This document shows, in pieces, positions 1 through 10,160 of a stretch of 64,000 bases of DNA. Under the pieces are notes generated by a model. That model ran no database searches. It was not told where the DNA came from and saw nothing but the letters and a program-made list of their open reading frames with translations. How positions within the stretch are numbered: the first letter of the stretch is position 1; each line of letters starts with the position of its first letter. Made by a program: the position numbers and the translations under genes. The stretch is from Rhizobium sp. NFR03 (lineage in GTDB: Bacteria; Pseudomonadota; Alphaproteobacteria; Rhizobiales; Rhizobiaceae): assembly GCF_900111275.1 (NCBI RefSeq), contig NZ_FOGR01000001.1, forward strand, positions 248,001-312,000, written 5' to 3'.

Positions 1-96
1 CAAGAGCGCTCGCATTCTTGCGTCTCTGCGAAGGAAACCGGCGCATGATGGTGGAAGAGGCCCTTTGAGGAAAGGGCCCGAGGGAGAGGGCCAGCC

Positions 97-333
97 ATGG
101 AAAATCGTGTATCGACCGCGTCGAACGACAATCCTGATGCCGCTCCCGATGCCGGCATGGCGGTCAGCGTCGTTGCCGACCGCGACGAGTGGAACGTCGT
201 GATCGTGGAGAACGGCGTCGAACGCCTGCAGTCCTTCGTCCAGTACGACTGGGCCCTCAGCTACGCCCGCGGCCAGCGCCTCCGTCTGGGCCTGCCCGCC
301 CTTGCGCACGCGTCGATACCCGCTCAGGCATAG
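97..333 (+). CDS. small hypothetical protein (78 aa)
   Basis: I do not recognise a named family. The protein is short and soluble, with no signal peptide or membrane segment. A disordered Asn/Asp/Ala-rich N-terminus (1-20) is followed by a compact stretch with the pattern VVIVENGVERLQSF and then RGQRLRLGLPAL, which looks like a small beta-alpha domain. A purine-rich ribosome site (AGGGAGAGGG, 81-90) lies 6 nt before the ATG, and an 8-bp hairpin (59-66 with 71-78) sits just before that site, so translation could be modulated. It is followed by about 160 bp with no gene and then the convergent chemoreceptor gene. Function unknown. Confidence 0.6.
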   Translation: MENRVSTASNDNPDAAPDAGMAVSVVADRDEWNVVIVENGVERLQSFVQYDWALSYARGQRLRLGLPALAHASIPAQA

Positions 334-497
334 TCGACCGATCGTTCGCGCGGGCCTCCGGCACGGACACCGCCCCGTGCCTTCATCGTCTCCGAAGGTC
401 GGGAGCGAGAATGCCCCGCTCCACGTCCTGCCCGCCGGCGTCCGGGGATTACCTCACCTCGCCCTGAGCCGGAAACCGGCCCGGGCTATATCTTCCC

Positions 498-2372
498 TCA
501 GGCCGCCCGCGCAATCCGGCGCGAAAAGCCGCCGGCCCCATACCGGCCTGCATCGGTCCGGCCTGCATCGGATCCCAGCCGGAACTGCTCCACCAGCGCC
601 ATCAGTGCGTAGGCTTCCGTTGCCAGCTCGCCGCTTGCCGCAGTCGTCTCGGCCACCATCGCGGCGTTCTGCTGGGTCATCTGGTCCATCTGGTTGACCG
701 AGGTGTTCACTTCGCCCAGCGCCGAGGACTGGTCGCTGCTGGCCGTGGCGATGACCTCCACATGGTCGCTGATCACGGAGATCTTGGCGCTGATCGCCGC
801 GAGCACGGCGCCCGCGTCCTTCACGAGGCTGGAACCCGCCCCGACTTCGCCCGTCGAGGTGTCGATCAGCCGCTTGATCTGCCGCGCCGCTTCGGCGGAG
901 CGCTGGGCGAGTTCACGCACCTCCTGCGCCACGACAGCAAAGCCCTTGCCCGCATCGCCGGCCCGCGCCGCCTCGATGCCGGCGTTCAGCGCCAGCAAGT
1001 TCGTCTGGAAGGCGATATCGTCGATGACCTCGATGATCTGCTCGATCTCGCGCGATGCCGTTTCGATCCGGCCCATCGCCGAGATGGCGCTGGCAACGAC
1101 CTGGCTGGAATCGTCGGCACTCTTCTTGGTCTCGCGAACGACGCCGTTCACCTCCGCTGCGCGGCTCGCCGACGACCGCACCGTCACGGTGATCTCCTCG
1201 ACGGCGGCTGCGGTCTCCTCCAGCGAGGCGGCCTGCGCCTCGGTGCGGCGGGACAGATCGTCGGCCGAAACGTGCAGCCGCTGGCCGTTGCCCTGAATGG
1301 CCACGACACTGGCGCGGATGCCGCCGAGCGTCTCGTCGAGCCGCGCGATCGAGCCGTTGAAGTCCTGCCGGAGCTTTTCCAGCCGTCCGGTGAACGGCGT
1401 GTCGATGGTCTGCGTCAGGTCACCCTGGGCGAGCCGGTCAAGACCGGCGCCGAGCGCCGTCACGGCGCGCTCGATCTCGGCCTCCGTGCCACGCCGCTCG
1501 CTGTCGCGCGCCGCGCGCTCCTCGTCCGTCAGCAGGCGCTGCGTCGCGGCGTCATCCTCCATCTGCCGGCGTGCCAGAGCATTCTCGCGGAAAACGGCCA
1601 GCGCCCGGGCGATATCGCCGAATTCGTCTGCGCGCTCGGCATAGGGAACATGAGTGTCGAGGTCGCCCTGCGAAATCGCCTGGACGGATCCGGTCAGGAT
1701 CGCCATCGGACGCATCGTCCGCCGGATCGCAACCGTCGCGACGATGCCCATCAGCACGAGCACGCCCGCGCCCGTCAGCAGCGAGAGGACCAGCAGTTCG
1801 TTGATCTCGGCGAAGTAGACCTCCATGGGAATGCCGATGAAGATCGCTCCGACGACGGCCCCGCTGGCCGCCGTCACAGGCACGTACCCGGTCATGAAAT
1901 CGCGCCCGAACAGCACGGCCTCGCCGAAATAGGCCTCGCCCCGGGCCAGCGCCGCCTGCGCGGGATGCGTCGCGGCAAGCTTGGTGCCCACGGCGCGCGC
2001 GCCCGTTTCGGTCTTCACATTGGTGGAGATGCGGACGTAGTCGCCGCCCTGCCTGGCAAACATCGTGGCAACGCCGCCAATGGTCTGCGCGGTCCGGTCC
2101 ACGAGATCGTGGGTCGTGATCGCGGGCATGCTCTCGGCCGTGACGCTGGCAAGCTGCCCGTCCTTCAGGTTCACGGCAACGCCGGCCGTCGTTGCCGAAT
2201 ACAGGATCGCCATGGCGCGGCTTGCGCTGCGCGCATCGAGATCGGCATTGGCCATGACATGCCCGCTCAGCCGCACGTTCATGGCCGCAACCAGCGCGGC
2301 GAGACCGAGAAAGACGAGGGTCAGCGTGATAGCAACATTGCGCGCTACGACGGACAGGGAAAATCGGCGCAT
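498..2372 (-). CDS. methyl-accepting chemotaxis protein, Cache sensor + HAMP
   Basis: This is a membrane chemoreceptor that senses a ligand in the periplasm and controls the CheA/CheW kinase complex. The start at 2372 is chosen because AAGGAG lies 6 nt upstream; the frame stays open further upstream without a comparable site. Order of parts (624 aa): an N-terminal transmembrane helix (about 8-33), a periplasmic single-Cache-like domain of about 150 residues, a second transmembrane helix, HAMP segments containing the RRTMRPMA and [14 protein letters not shown] motifs, and a long cytoplasmic signalling coiled coil whose hairpin tip carries [23 protein letters not shown]. No C-terminal CheR/CheB-tethering pentapeptide is visible. 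A second receptor of similar design lies 860 bp away on the same strand. Ligand unknown. Confidence 0.93.
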   Translation of the reverse strand: MRRFSLSVVARNVAITLTLVFLGLAALVAAMNVRLSGHVMANADLDARSASRAMAILYSATTAGVAVNLKDGQLASVTAESMPAITTHDLVDRTAQTIGGVATMFARQGGDYVRISTNVKTETGARAVGTKLAATHPAQAALARGEAYFGEAVLFGRDFMTGYVPVTAASGAVVGAIFIGIPMEVYFAEINELLVLSLLTGAGVLVLMGIVATVAIRRTMRPMAILTGSVQAISQGDLDTHVPYAERADEFGDIARALAVFRENALARRQMEDDAATQRLLTDEERAARDSERRGTEAEIERAVTALGAGLDRLAQGDLTQTIDTPFTGRLEKLRQDFNGSIARLDETLGGIRASVVAIQGNGQRLHVSADDLSRRTEAQAASLEETAAAVEEITVTVRSSASRAAEVNGVVRETKKSADDSSQVVASAISAMGRIETASREIEQIIEVIDDIAFQTNLLALNAGIEAARAGDAGKGFAVVAQEVRELAQRSAEAARQIKRLIDTSTGEVGAGSSLVKDAGAVLAAISAKISVISDHVEVIATASSDQSSALGEVNTSVNQMDQMTQQNAAMVAETTAASGELATEAYALMALVEQFRLGSDAGRTDAGRYGAGGFSRRIARAA

Positions 2373-2513
2373 GCGTGCTCCTTGAAAGTTTGAAACCGGT
2401 AACGTCTGGAAAACCGGGGAGGCCTGGAAAATCGGAACAATCCGGATAACCGTCTGCGCGGCATCATCGCGGCAGAGCCGGCCGAAGCCGACCCACCGCA
2501 GAAAAGCCCGCAT

Positions 2514-2785
2514 CGGCAGATCGCGAAACGTTAAACAACTGTGACGGGAGACCCTTTAACAAAAGGCTTAATTCCAACCCCATTTGTGGGCTTGATGCCA
2601 CAATTCCGGGATGCATTCGCCACATGATGGCCTTGAAGGTCAATTTTCGTACAGGAAGACCCCGCAGGGGAATGACGCCGGCCTGCAACGGCGTTACACA
2701 GGATGCCACGCGCACCACCGGCCGTGCATCATTCCGGAGCGCCCACGATTCCGGCGCGCAGGCGCTGAAGCAGACGGAGAATGCC
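2514..2785. other. intergenic region between divergent genes
   Basis: This gene-free stretch, together with 2373-2513, separates the divergent chemoreceptor and thioesterase genes. It is AT-richer around 2530-2600 and should hold both promoters. The TTAA-containing stretch at about 2555-2575 resembles a CtrA site but has the wrong spacing. No small gene or RNA is evident. Confidence 0.4.
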
Positions 2786-3166
2786 ATGGCGAGCCCCAGC
2801 GGTGAACTGACCTTGCGAACCCTTGCCATGCCGGCCGATGCCAATGCCGCGGGCGATATCTTCGGCGGCTGGGTCATGGCCCAGATGGACCTGTCCTGCG
2901 GCATCCGCGCCGCCGAGCGGGCCCGTGGCCGCGTCGTCACCGCCGCCGTGCGCGAAATGGCGTTCGCCCTGCCGGTCAAGATCGGCGATACGCTCTGCAT
3001 CTACACCGACATCGCCGCCGTCGGCCGCACGTCGATCACCCTGAAGGTCGAGGCCTGGGCCCAGCGCTATCTGTCGGACCGGATGGAGAAGGTCACGGAC
3101 GCCACCTTCGTCATGGTCGCGCTCGATGCCGATGGCCATCCCACGCCCGTCCCCGGCGAACGCTGA
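2786..3166 (+). CDS. acyl-CoA thioesterase, YciA-like hotdog protein
   Basis: The protein (126 aa) is a single hotdog-fold domain that would hydrolyse acyl-CoA thioesters in the cytoplasm. The family signature is clear near the N-terminus: MPADANAAGDIFGGWVMAQMD, in which Asn and Asp of the N-x-x-GDIFGGW motif line the active site. It ends in a short Pro-rich tail. The ATG at 2786 is preferred over upstream in-frame starts because GGAG lies 6 nt before it and the homologous region begins here. The gene is convergent with the second chemoreceptor gene. Substrate chain length cannot be read from the sequence. Confidence 0.9.
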   Translation: MASPSGELTLRTLAMPADANAAGDIFGGWVMAQMDLSCGIRAAERARGRVVTAAVREMAFALPVKIGDTLCIYTDIAAVGRTSITLKVEAWAQRYLSDRMEKVTDATFVMVALDADGHPTPVPGER

Positions 3167-3180
3167 CCGCCGCTCATGAA

Positions 3181-3207
3181 AAAGGCGCCGCTCTCGCGAC
3201 GCCCTTT
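3181..3207 (-). terminator. probable Rho-independent terminator of the second chemoreceptor gene
   Basis: On the minus strand AAAGG-CG-CGC pairs with GCG-CG-CCTTT around a GAGA loop, with one bulge and one wobble pair, and is followed by a run of T. It lies about 30 nt after the stop of the receptor gene at 3235. Confidence 0.6.
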
Positions 3208-3234
3208 CCCGATGCAACAAGACGTTCGCCTGCT

Positions 3235-5046
3235 TCAGGCGGCCCGCCGTATCTGCCTTTGCCCGTCGCCGCTCAGGCGGAACGTCTGCAGCAGGTCCTT
3301 CAGCGTCCGGCTTTCCTGCGCCAGCGTCTGGCTCGCCGCCGTGGTTTCCTCCACCATCGCCGCGTTCTGCTGCGTCATCTGGTCCATGCTGTTGACGGCG
3401 ACGTTGACCTCCTGAAGGCCCGTCGCCTGCTCCCGCGCGGCCGTGGCGATGGAAGCGACATGGTCGTTGACGCGGTTGACCAGCGTTTCGATCTCCAGCA
3501 GCGCGTCGCCCGTCGAGCGGACGAGGGCCACGCCGTTTTCGACCTCGCCGGTCGAGCTGCGGATCAGTTCCTTGATCTCCTTGGCCGCCTGTGCGGAACG
3601 CTGGGCGAGTTCGCGCACCTCCTGCGCCACCACCGCGAAGCCGCGACCGGCTTCCCCGGCGCGCGCCGCTTCCACGCCGGCATTCAGCGCCAGCAGGTTG
3701 GTCTGGAACGCGATCTCGTCGATCACGCCGATGATCTGGCCGATGCGGGCCGAGGAGCCTTCGATCCGGCTCATGGCCTCGATGGCGCTGCGCACGATCG
3801 CGCCGGATTTCGCCGCGCTCGATTTCGTCTCCGCCACCATGCTGCGCGCCTCGCCTGCCCGCTCGGACGCGTTGCGCACCGTGGACGTGATCTGGTCGAG
3901 CGCCGCCGCCGTCTCCTCCAGCGCTGCCGCCTGCTGCTCGGTGCGGCGCGAAAGGTTGCCGGCCGCTTCCGAAATGTCGCCGGCATTTTCATGCACCACG
4001 TCGGTGGAGCGCGCGATGGCCTGCACCGCTCCGGCGAGTGCGGCCACGGCCTGGTTGAAGTCGTCGCGCAGCTTGACGTATTCCGGCGAGATCCGGTCGA
4101 TCTCCGCCGTCAGGTCGCCGCCCGCCAGCGCTTCCAGCGCCTCGCCGACGGTGGCCATGGCCTCCGCCTGCTCCTGTGCGTGGCGCAGGGTGCGGGCCTC
4201 GTTACCGCGACGCTCGCTGTCGATCTCGCTTTGCTGCTCCGCTTCGCGGACGCGCATGGCGATCCGGTCGGACACGCTGTCGCGCAGGACGCTAAGGGCG
4301 CTGGCCATCTGGCCGATTTCGTCGCCACGGTCGGTTTCCGGCACAGGCGCGGACACGTCTTCCCTCGAGATCGCCAGCATCGCGCGTCTCAGCCGCTCGA
4401 CAGGGCCGACGACGCTGCGCACCACAGCCAGTGCTACGCCTAGAATGAGCAGGCCAGCGACAAACAGGATCTCCATCAGCTCGATCAGGCTGCTGCGGAA
4501 CATCGCCGCGAGATCGTCCGCATAGACGCCGTTGCCGACAATCCAGCCCCAGGGCTGGAAACCGGCCACATGCGAATATTTCAGCACAGGCCCGTCCACG
4601 CCGGGTTTCGGCCAGTAGTAATCGACATAGCCCTGCCCGCTCGCCTTCACCACGTTGACGAACTCGACGAACATCTTCTTGCCGTTCGCGTCCGTCGTAT
4701 TGCTGTTATCCTTGCCGTTCATTTCGGGCTTCAGCGGATGCATGATCATGCGGCTCTGCATGTCGATGACGAAGAGATAGCCACTGTTTTCATAGCGCAT
4801 CGCTTTGACAGCCTCGAGCGCCGCCGCTTGCGCCTGGGCTTGCGTCATCGTTCCCGCCGTCTCCAGGCCATGATAGTAGGCGAAGATGCCCACTGCGGTC
4901 TGGTCGATCGACGAAAGCATGGTCTTGCGCCCGTCCACAAGACGTTCGTTGGATTCGAACAGCGCGAACGTCATGGCCCCCGCCATGATCAGCAGCGCCA
5001 TTGCGACGAGCGCATAGAGCCGCACGGAAATGCGAAATTGTTTCAT
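3235..5046 (-). CDS. methyl-accepting chemotaxis protein, single-Cache sensor + HAMP
   Basis: This is a second membrane chemoreceptor (603 aa). Parts in order: transmembrane helix (about 8-30); periplasmic single-Cache (sCache_2-like) domain with the typical [16 protein letters not shown] and [12 protein letters not shown] stretches; a second transmembrane helix near 190-210; HAMP; and the signalling domain with hairpin tip [23 protein letters not shown]. The C-terminus ends in Arg-rich GQRQIRRAA without a CheR pentapeptide. Start: ATG at 5046 with GGGGA 8 nt upstream; a TTG five codons earlier is less likely. sCache_2 receptors of this type often sense small organic acids, but the ligand here cannot be told. 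Confidence 0.93.
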   Translation of the reverse strand: MKQFRISVRLYALVAMALLIMAGAMTFALFESNERLVDGRKTMLSSIDQTAVGIFAYYHGLETAGTMTQAQAQAAALEAVKAMRYENSGYLFVIDMQSRMIMHPLKPEMNGKDNSNTTDANGKKMFVEFVNVVKASGQGYVDYYWPKPGVDGPVLKYSHVAGFQPWGWIVGNGVYADDLAAMFRSSLIELMEILFVAGLLILGVALAVVRSVVGPVERLRRAMLAISREDVSAPVPETDRGDEIGQMASALSVLRDSVSDRIAMRVREAEQQSEIDSERRGNEARTLRHAQEQAEAMATVGEALEALAGGDLTAEIDRISPEYVKLRDDFNQAVAALAGAVQAIARSTDVVHENAGDISEAAGNLSRRTEQQAAALEETAAALDQITSTVRNASERAGEARSMVAETKSSAAKSGAIVRSAIEAMSRIEGSSARIGQIIGVIDEIAFQTNLLALNAGVEAARAGEAGRGFAVVAQEVRELAQRSAQAAKEIKELIRSSTGEVENGVALVRSTGDALLEIETLVNRVNDHVASIATAAREQATGLQEVNVAVNSMDQMTQQNAAMVEETTAASQTLAQESRTLKDLLQTFRLSGDGQRQIRRAA

Positions 5047-5261
5047 GAAAATGTTCCCCAAACATCAGTATTGCCTAAAATCTCATAAAACTGTTTCTAA
5101 TGCCTTATCTCTTCGCTGATAAGTTGCAGGGTCCATGGATTTCGGTCTCGCAGTGTCTCCGCGTCCGGCGCAAGGTCAGGGTGAGGCGTTTGATGACCGC
5201 CCCGTACACGATGTGTTCTTCTCCCCTTCACTTTCGCCCAGACTCTCTCCATATTTCCGGC

Positions 5262-8200
5262 ATGGCCAGATCTCCGAAGAAAACAGCAGCCTCCCCGCGT
5301 GAAACATCCGGGTTCGAGGAAGCAGCGCAGGCGCCGTTCGAAGGCGCGCCCCTGTCGAATCCCTTGTCCGGTTCCGTCGCCGACTGGGTGAAGCAGCTCG
5401 AGGCGGAGGCCGAGGCCTCCTCGCACGAGAGCCGCCGCGACGTCGCCTCGAAAGCCGGCAAGCACCGCAAGCAGGTCGAGATCGCCGCGGCGAAAGCCAA
5501 GGCGAAGCCGGTCGAGCCCGCGCTGTCCACCAAGGCGCCGAAGGCCTCGAAGTCCGCGCGCGGCACCTCCATGGGCGCCGCCACCGATCCGAAGTCCCGC
5601 GCCGCCGCCGGCCTGCCCGCCGTTTCCGGCATGGATATCTCGCTGGAGGAGTCCGCCACCCTCGCCCCCGGCGCCGTCACCGCCACGGTGGATGCGCTGG
5701 CGAGCCTGATCGAGAGCGGCAATCCGCTCTTCAAGGACGGCAAGATGTGGACGCCGCACCGTCCCGCCCGCCCGTCGAAGTCCGAAGGCGGCATCAGCAT
5801 CGAGATGGTCAGCGAGTACCAGCCCGCCGGCGACCAGCCCACCGCCATCAAGGACCTCGTGGAGGGCCTCAACAGCGGCGAGCGCTCCCAGGTCCTGCTC
5901 GGCGTCACCGGCTCGGGCAAGACCTTCACCATGGCCAAGGTGATCGAGGCCACCCAGCGCCCCGCCGTCATCCTCGCGCCCAACAAGACGCTGGCGGCCC
6001 AGCTCTATTCGGAGTTCAAGAACTTCTTCCCCAACAATGCGGTGGAGTATTTCGTCTCCTATTACGACTACTACCAGCCGGAAGCCTATGTGCCGCGCTC
6101 CGATACCTTCATCGAGAAGGAAAGCTCGATCAACGAGCAGATCGACCGCATGCGCCACTCCGCCACGCGCTCGCTGCTGGAGCGCGACGACGTCATCATC
6201 GTCGCCTCGGTCTCCTGCATCTACGGTATCGGCTCGGTGGAAACCTACACCGCCATGGCGTTCCAGATGTCGGTCGGCGACCGTCTTGACCAGCGCCAGC
6301 TCCTCGCCGATCTCGTCGCCCAGCAGTACAAGCGCCGCGACATGGATTTCCAGCGCGGCAGTTTTCGCGTGCGCGGCGATACGATCGAGCTCTTCCCCGC
6401 CCACCTTGAAGATGCCGCCTGGCGCATCTCCATGTTCGGCGACGAGATCGATGCCATTACCGAGTTCGACCCGCTGACCGGCAACAAGACCGGCGACCTG
6501 AAATCGGTCAAGATCTACGCCAACAGCCACTATGTCACGCCGCGCCCGACGCTGAACGCCGCCATCAAGTCCATCAAGGAGGAGCTGAAGCTCCGCCTCG
6601 CGGAACTCGAAAAGGCCGGCCGCCTGCTGGAAGCCCAGCGGCTGGAGCAGCGCACGCGCTACGACATCGAAATGCTGGAGGCCACCGGCTCCTGCGCCGG
6701 CATCGAGAACTATTCCCGCTACCTCACCGGCCGCCGCCCGGGCGAGCCGCCACCGACCCTGTTCGAATACATCCCCGACAATGCCCTCCTGTTCATCGAC
6801 GAGAGCCACGTTTCCGTCAGCCAGATCGGCGGCATGTACCGGGGCGACTTCCGGCGAAAGGCGACGCTGGCCGAATACGGCTTCCGCCTGCCCTCCTGCA
6901 TGGACAATCGCCCGCTCCGCTTCGAGGAATGGGACGCCATGCGCCCCAACACCATCGCCGTCTCCGCAACGCCGGGCGCGTGGGAGATGGACCAGTCCGG
7001 CGGCGTCTTCGCCGAGCAGGTCATCCGCCCCACGGGCCTCATCGATCCCCCGGTCGAGGTGCGCCCCGCCAAGAGCCAGGTGGACGACGTGCTGGGCGAG
7101 ATCCGCGACACCGCCGCCAAGGGCTATCGCACGCTCTGCACCGTGCTGACCAAGCGCATGGCGGAAGACCTCACCGAATACCTGCACGAGCAGGGCATCC
7201 GCGTGCGCTACATGCACTCCGACATCGACACGCTGGAGCGCATCGAGATCATCCGCGACCTGCGTCTCGGCGCATTCGACGTGCTGGTGGGCATCAACCT
7301 GCTGCGCGAAGGTCTCGACATTCCCGAATGCGGCTTCGTCGCCATTCTCGATGCCGACAAGGAAGGCTTCCTCCGCTCGGAAACCTCCCTCGTCCAGACC
7401 ATCGGCCGCGCCGCCCGAAACGTCGACGGCAAGGTCGTGCTCTACGCCGACAAGGTCACCGGCTCCATGCAGCGCGCCATGGACGAGACCTCCCGCCGCC
7501 GCGAAAAGCAGATGGCCTATAACGAGGCCCACGGCATCACCCCGGAATCCGTCAAGGCGAAGATCTCCGACATTCTCGACTCGGTCTACGAGCGCGACCA
7601 CGTCCGCGCCGATATCGCAGGTGCCTCCGGTAAAGGCTTCGCCTCCGGCGGACACATGGTCGGCAACAACCTCGCCGCCCATCTCGAAGCGCTCGAAAAA
7701 CAGATGCGCAACGCCGCCACCGACCTCGACTTCGAAACCGCCGCCCGCCTCCGCGACGAGATCAAACGCCTCAAGGCCACCGAACTCGCCACCATGGACG
7801 ACCCGATGGCGCGACAGGAGGCCCGCGCTCAGGAAGGCGGAAGCAAGGCCGACCAGAAGGCTGCCAAGGCCCGCGATGCCGCCAAGGCGCAGGAAGTCGC
7901 CACAGGCAAATCGAAAACCGCGCGAAAAGGAGAGACAACCGCAGACGAGGACTCGGAAAGCGCCGAAGGCGCCCTCCCTTCTCCCCGCAAGCGGGGAGCC
8001 GACACCCCGGAAGAAAGCGCCCAAAGGGCGGATGAGGGGCAACCCCAACCACAGCCCGCAACCTCCCTCTTCCGCCAAAATTCCCTCGACAATATGGGCC
8101 CCGGCACCGACACCGAGCGCCCCCTTTTCCGCCGCAACGACCTCGACGAAATGACCGTCGGCCGCACCGAAAAACCCGTCCCCGGCGCCCTCCCCGTCAA

Positions 8201-8384
8201 ACCCGACGCGGCAAAGTCCACCAAGCGGTTCTCCCCGCTAACCGAAGGCTTGCCGGAGCGGGCCACCGACGACCCCCGCCCGCTGGTCAGGGCGAAATCA
8301 GGTGTCGGCAGCTACGAGGATGCGGGGGATGTGAAGCGGCAGAAGGGCCGGACCAAGGGGAAGACGGGGCGGCCGGGTCGGTGA
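5262..8384 (+). CDS. uvrB: excinuclease ABC subunit UvrB, extended at both ends
   Basis: UvrB is the damage-verifying helicase-like subunit of nucleotide excision repair and works with UvrA and UvrC. The core starts near residue 177 ([19 protein letters not shown]), with Walker A GVTGSGKT at 214-221, the beta-hairpin [16 protein letters not shown], a DESH box near 513, helicase motifs ([21 protein letters not shown]) and the UvrC-binding UVR motif (about 800-845). At 1040 aa it is much longer than the usual 670 or so: a charged N-terminal extension of about 175 aa and a low-complexity C-terminal tail of about 190 aa flank the core. Part of the tail is encoded by a palindromic repeat (7975-8045). 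The start is uncertain because no good ribosome site is visible. The stop lies only 15 bp from the end of the convergent reverse transcriptase gene. Confidence 0.95.
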   Translation: MARSPKKTAASPRETSGFEEAAQAPFEGAPLSNPLSGSVADWVKQLEAEAEASSHESRRDVASKAGKHRKQVEIAAAKAKAKPVEPALSTKAPKASKSARGTSMGAATDPKSRAAAGLPAVSGMDISLEESATLAPGAVTATVDALASLIESGNPLFKDGKMWTPHRPARPSKSEGGISIEMVSEYQPAGDQPTAIKDLVEGLNSGERSQVLLGVTGSGKTFTMAKVIEATQRPAVILAPNKTLAAQLYSEFKNFFPNNAVEYFVSYYDYYQPEAYVPRSDTFIEKESSINEQIDRMRHSATRSLLERDDVIIVASVSCIYGIGSVETYTAMAFQMSVGDRLDQRQLLADLVAQQYKRRDMDFQRGSFRVRGDTIELFPAHLEDAAWRISMFGDEIDAITEFDPLTGNKTGDLKSVKIYANSHYVTPRPTLNAAIKSIKEELKLRLAELEKAGRLLEAQRLEQRTRYDIEMLEATGSCAGIENYSRYLTGRRPGEPPPTLFEYIPDNALLFIDESHVSVSQIGGMYRGDFRRKATLAEYGFRLPSCMDNRPLRFEEWDAMRPNTIAVSATPGAWEMDQSGGVFAEQVIRPTGLIDPPVEVRPAKSQVDDVLGEIRDTAAKGYRTLCTVLTKRMAEDLTEYLHEQGIRVRYMHSDIDTLERIEIIRDLRLGAFDVLVGINLLREGLDIPECGFVAILDADKEGFLRSETSLVQTIGRAARNVDGKVVLYADKVTGSMQRAMDETSRRREKQMAYNEAHGITPESVKAKISDILDSVYERDHVRADIAGASGKGFASGGHMVGNNLAAHLEALEKQMRNAATDLDFETAARLRDEIKRLKATELATMDDPMARQEARAQEGGSKADQKAAKARDAAKAQEVATGKSKTARKGETTADEDSESAEGALPSPRKRGADTPEESAQRADEGQPQPQPATSLFRQNSLDNMGPGTDTERPLFRRNDLDEMTVGRTEKPVPGALPVKPDAAKSTKRFSPLTEGLPERATDDPRPLVRAKSGVGSYEDAGDVKRQKGRTKGKTGRPGR
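7975..8045 (+). repeat. palindromic intergenic-type repeat inside the uvrB reading frame
   Basis: It contains CTCCCCGCAAGCGGGGAG, a perfect 8-bp inverted repeat, followed after a variable middle by GGATGAGGGG. The same signature occurs in the intergenic elements at 33129-33182 and 37688-37738. Here it is read in frame and encodes a Pro/Arg/Glu-rich part of the UvrB tail, so the element appears to have inserted into coding DNA without breaking the frame. Confidence 0.65.
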
Positions 8385-8399
8385 GGTGAGGTGTTTGCT

Positions 8400-9869
8400 T
8401 CAGGAACAATGCAGCGTCAAAGCTCTATCGAATGTTACCCTAATCATTGATTTAGTGAGCCGACGATAACGTTGCGTTTGGTCAGAGAAACCAGGTTTTA
8501 GCCCTATGAAAGTTTTGTTGGCTCTTGCGACATACTTCACAAATGTCCAACTACGAACTCCAGAGTTCTGCCCGACTGTAACGTTTCTTAAAATCTTAGT
8601 CTCAATGCTATCGAATGGGTAATTAGCAATAAGCCATGACTTCCCCTTTGCTCGAAATCGTTTCACAAACCGAACTGCGCCTCCGTATGCCCGACGCTTC
8701 ATCCGACGCCAAGCATTCGACATTGTGGAATCTTTAAGCTTTACTCTTCGGCCATCGAACTCAAAGCCTAGATACTCTAGGCCATTTTTACTGGATTTTC
8801 CAAACCCCCGTGAATAGTTCAAATACAAACCAGCGCGCTCGTAGGACGAAACGCAAACTTTTTTGTCCTGAATTTTCATATGGCTGCCGTGTCTTTTTAT
8901 TGTTTTCTGCAGGAACTCTTTTGCGTCCAGTTCAGCGTTGCCTTCTCTTTTGGGGATCACAATAACAATATCATCAGAGTATCGACGATACAGTCCCTGA
9001 CGCTCAGCAACCCAATCAGAAACCTCTTTGTCAAAATCGATAAGGTAAAAGTTCGCAATTAGATCAGAAATTGGCAGCCCCTGAGGTATACCGAAATCAA
9101 AGGCGTTCTTTTGAAGAAGGCTCGGTAAACTGCCCGTTCCTCTCACCGTGTCTCGGAACTCTTTTGGCGAACAAATCTGCCGGTATCCAGCAGACTTAAG
9201 TGCGTCAATTTTTCTCTGTCTTCGTTCCGTGCGAGTACCAACGGTTGGCTTTTGCCTGAGCTCCAACCTCTCGAAGAGCCTCTCTAGGTCTACTACGCAG
9301 TATTTGGTCACTGCTTTGTAGACAGCAAGATGATCGGCAGGCAGAGGCTTGCCAACTAAGCTCTCCCAGATCGTCAGGATTCGCCCGTGGTCTAAACTTT
9401 CAAAGTAAGACTTAATGTCCACGACAGTTGCGTAGCTGTCTCCTGTGTCCGCTATGAATTTGAAGACGTCAAAAGCGAAGTCGATATTTGACTTGTTTGA
9501 CCCTCTCTCACCCGCAATTTTTCTGTATGCGATTGCAACTTCAGACAAGCCAAGCTCAGCTAACTTCCGCTCGTATAGCGGAACAATTGCTGCCCTGTAA
9601 CGCGCGAAAATAGCGGCATCTAGCCGCGCGGCATATCGAAGTGGGCGAACTTTTACGTTCCGAACACCGTCTTCTCGGAACTTTGTCCAGCTTTCCTCAA
9701 ACTTCAGCAACGGAAAGAACGGATGACGCGCAACTAAGTCGCGATCGTTGGCAATTTTTACAATCTTGCTGACAGGAATCAGGCGATCAAAGTGGACATA
9801 TCTTTTGATATCTTTCTCACGCGGAAACCAACCTAGATCGTGAGTGGAGGCAGCAACACTATTAGGCAT
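8400..9869 (-). CDS. defence-type reverse transcriptase (DRT/UG class, DRT2-like)
   Basis: A stand-alone RNA-dependent DNA polymerase (489 aa). Reverse transcriptase motifs: VVDIKSYFESLDH with the first catalytic Asp at 151; GIPQGLPISDLIANFYLIDFD (260-280); the catalytic YSDD at 297-300; LEYLGFEFDG at 364-373. The N-terminal RYVHFD, the KVRPLRYAARLDAAIFARY stretch (73-91) and VAIAYRKI are, from memory, typical of the UG/DRT antiviral families, DRT2 best. It has no group II maturase or endonuclease domain and no retron NAxxH motif. Codon use is visibly AT-richer than its neighbours, and the gene sits tail-to-tail against uvrB, suggesting transfer. Its start codon lies in the loop of a strong hairpin (9846-9887). 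A long non-coding leader precedes it. Expected role: anti-phage defence by cDNA synthesis from a partner RNA. The DRT2 subtype is an inference. Confidence 0.8.
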   Translation of the reverse strand: MPNSVAASTHDLGWFPREKDIKRYVHFDRLIPVSKIVKIANDRDLVARHPFFPLLKFEESWTKFREDGVRNVKVRPLRYAARLDAAIFARYRAAIVPLYERKLAELGLSEVAIAYRKIAGERGSNKSNIDFAFDVFKFIADTGDSYATVVDIKSYFESLDHGRILTIWESLVGKPLPADHLAVYKAVTKYCVVDLERLFERLELRQKPTVGTRTERRQRKIDALKSAGYRQICSPKEFRDTVRGTGSLPSLLQKNAFDFGIPQGLPISDLIANFYLIDFDKEVSDWVAERQGLYRRYSDDIVIVIPKREGNAELDAKEFLQKTIKRHGSHMKIQDKKVCVSSYERAGLYLNYSRGFGKSSKNGLEYLGFEFDGRRVKLKDSTMSNAWRRMKRRAYGGAVRFVKRFRAKGKSWLIANYPFDSIETKILRNVTVGQNSGVRSWTFVKYVARANKTFIGLKPGFSDQTQRYRRLTKSMIRVTFDRALTLHCS

Positions 9870-9887
9870 AGTATAGTTACTGCCTCC
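9846..9887 (-). promoter_or_regulatory. hairpin enclosing the reverse transcriptase start codon
   Basis: On the minus strand GGAGGCAG (9880-9887) pairs perfectly with CTGCCTCC (9846-9853). The ATG (9867-9869) lies in the loop, and the only good Shine-Dalgarno sequence (GGAGG) lies in the stem. An inner AACTAT/ATAGT pairing extends it. The fold should block ribosome loading, or form the 3' structure of the leader RNA. Confidence 0.65.
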
Positions 9888-10154
9888 GCCAATATATCAT
9901 GGCATTCGCGCCACTATCTTCCTACTACAACGAAGTGTGCTATACTGCAATATCGGAAATCGTGTCGGCGATCGCCGGCAAGATAGTCGAACGATCTTCA
10001 CTGCGAATCCTCATCGGAGCAATCCAAATGATTATCGAGCTTATGACCGCCTGTCCTATTGACAGTTTAAACACTTGACTCACGCGTTACCGTGATCCGG
10101 AACCGCCTCCAATTCACTTTATCAGAATTGGTCTTGCCGTCTGGGAACCCCCAT
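9888..10154 (-). ncRNA. candidate template/partner ncRNA of the reverse transcriptase
   Basis: About 270 nt upstream of the reverse transcriptase lack any convincing gene but are rich in short hairpins on the same strand: a 7-bp stem (10125-10131 with 10109-10115), a 5-bp stem (10061-10065 with 10051-10055), the palindrome CGGCGATCGCCG near 9966-9977 and an AAGAT/ATCTT pair. DRT2 systems carry a structured RNA of about this length at this place, which the enzyme copies by rolling circle. One sense frame is free of stop codons for 144 nt (10086 down to 9943). Ends are estimated from the promoter candidate and the start-codon hairpin. The RNA itself is an inference. Confidence 0.4.
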
Positions 10155-10160
10155 ATGCAA

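Noticed and set aside
2553-2578. CtrA-type binding site (TTAA...TTAA) upstream of the first chemoreceptor
   Set aside because: The two TTAA boxes are 8 nt apart rather than 7, and no other support is available.
5097-8078. A 993-codon open frame on the minus strand opposite uvrB
   Set aside because: It is antisense to a certain gene, has a composition typical of the reverse complement of GC-rich codons, shows no known domain and has no ribosome site.
8400-9869. Reverse transcriptase as a group II intron maturase or retron enzyme
   Set aside because: No maturase or endonuclease domain follows the polymerase, no intron domain V-like RNA is seen, and the retron NAxxH and VTG motifs are missing.
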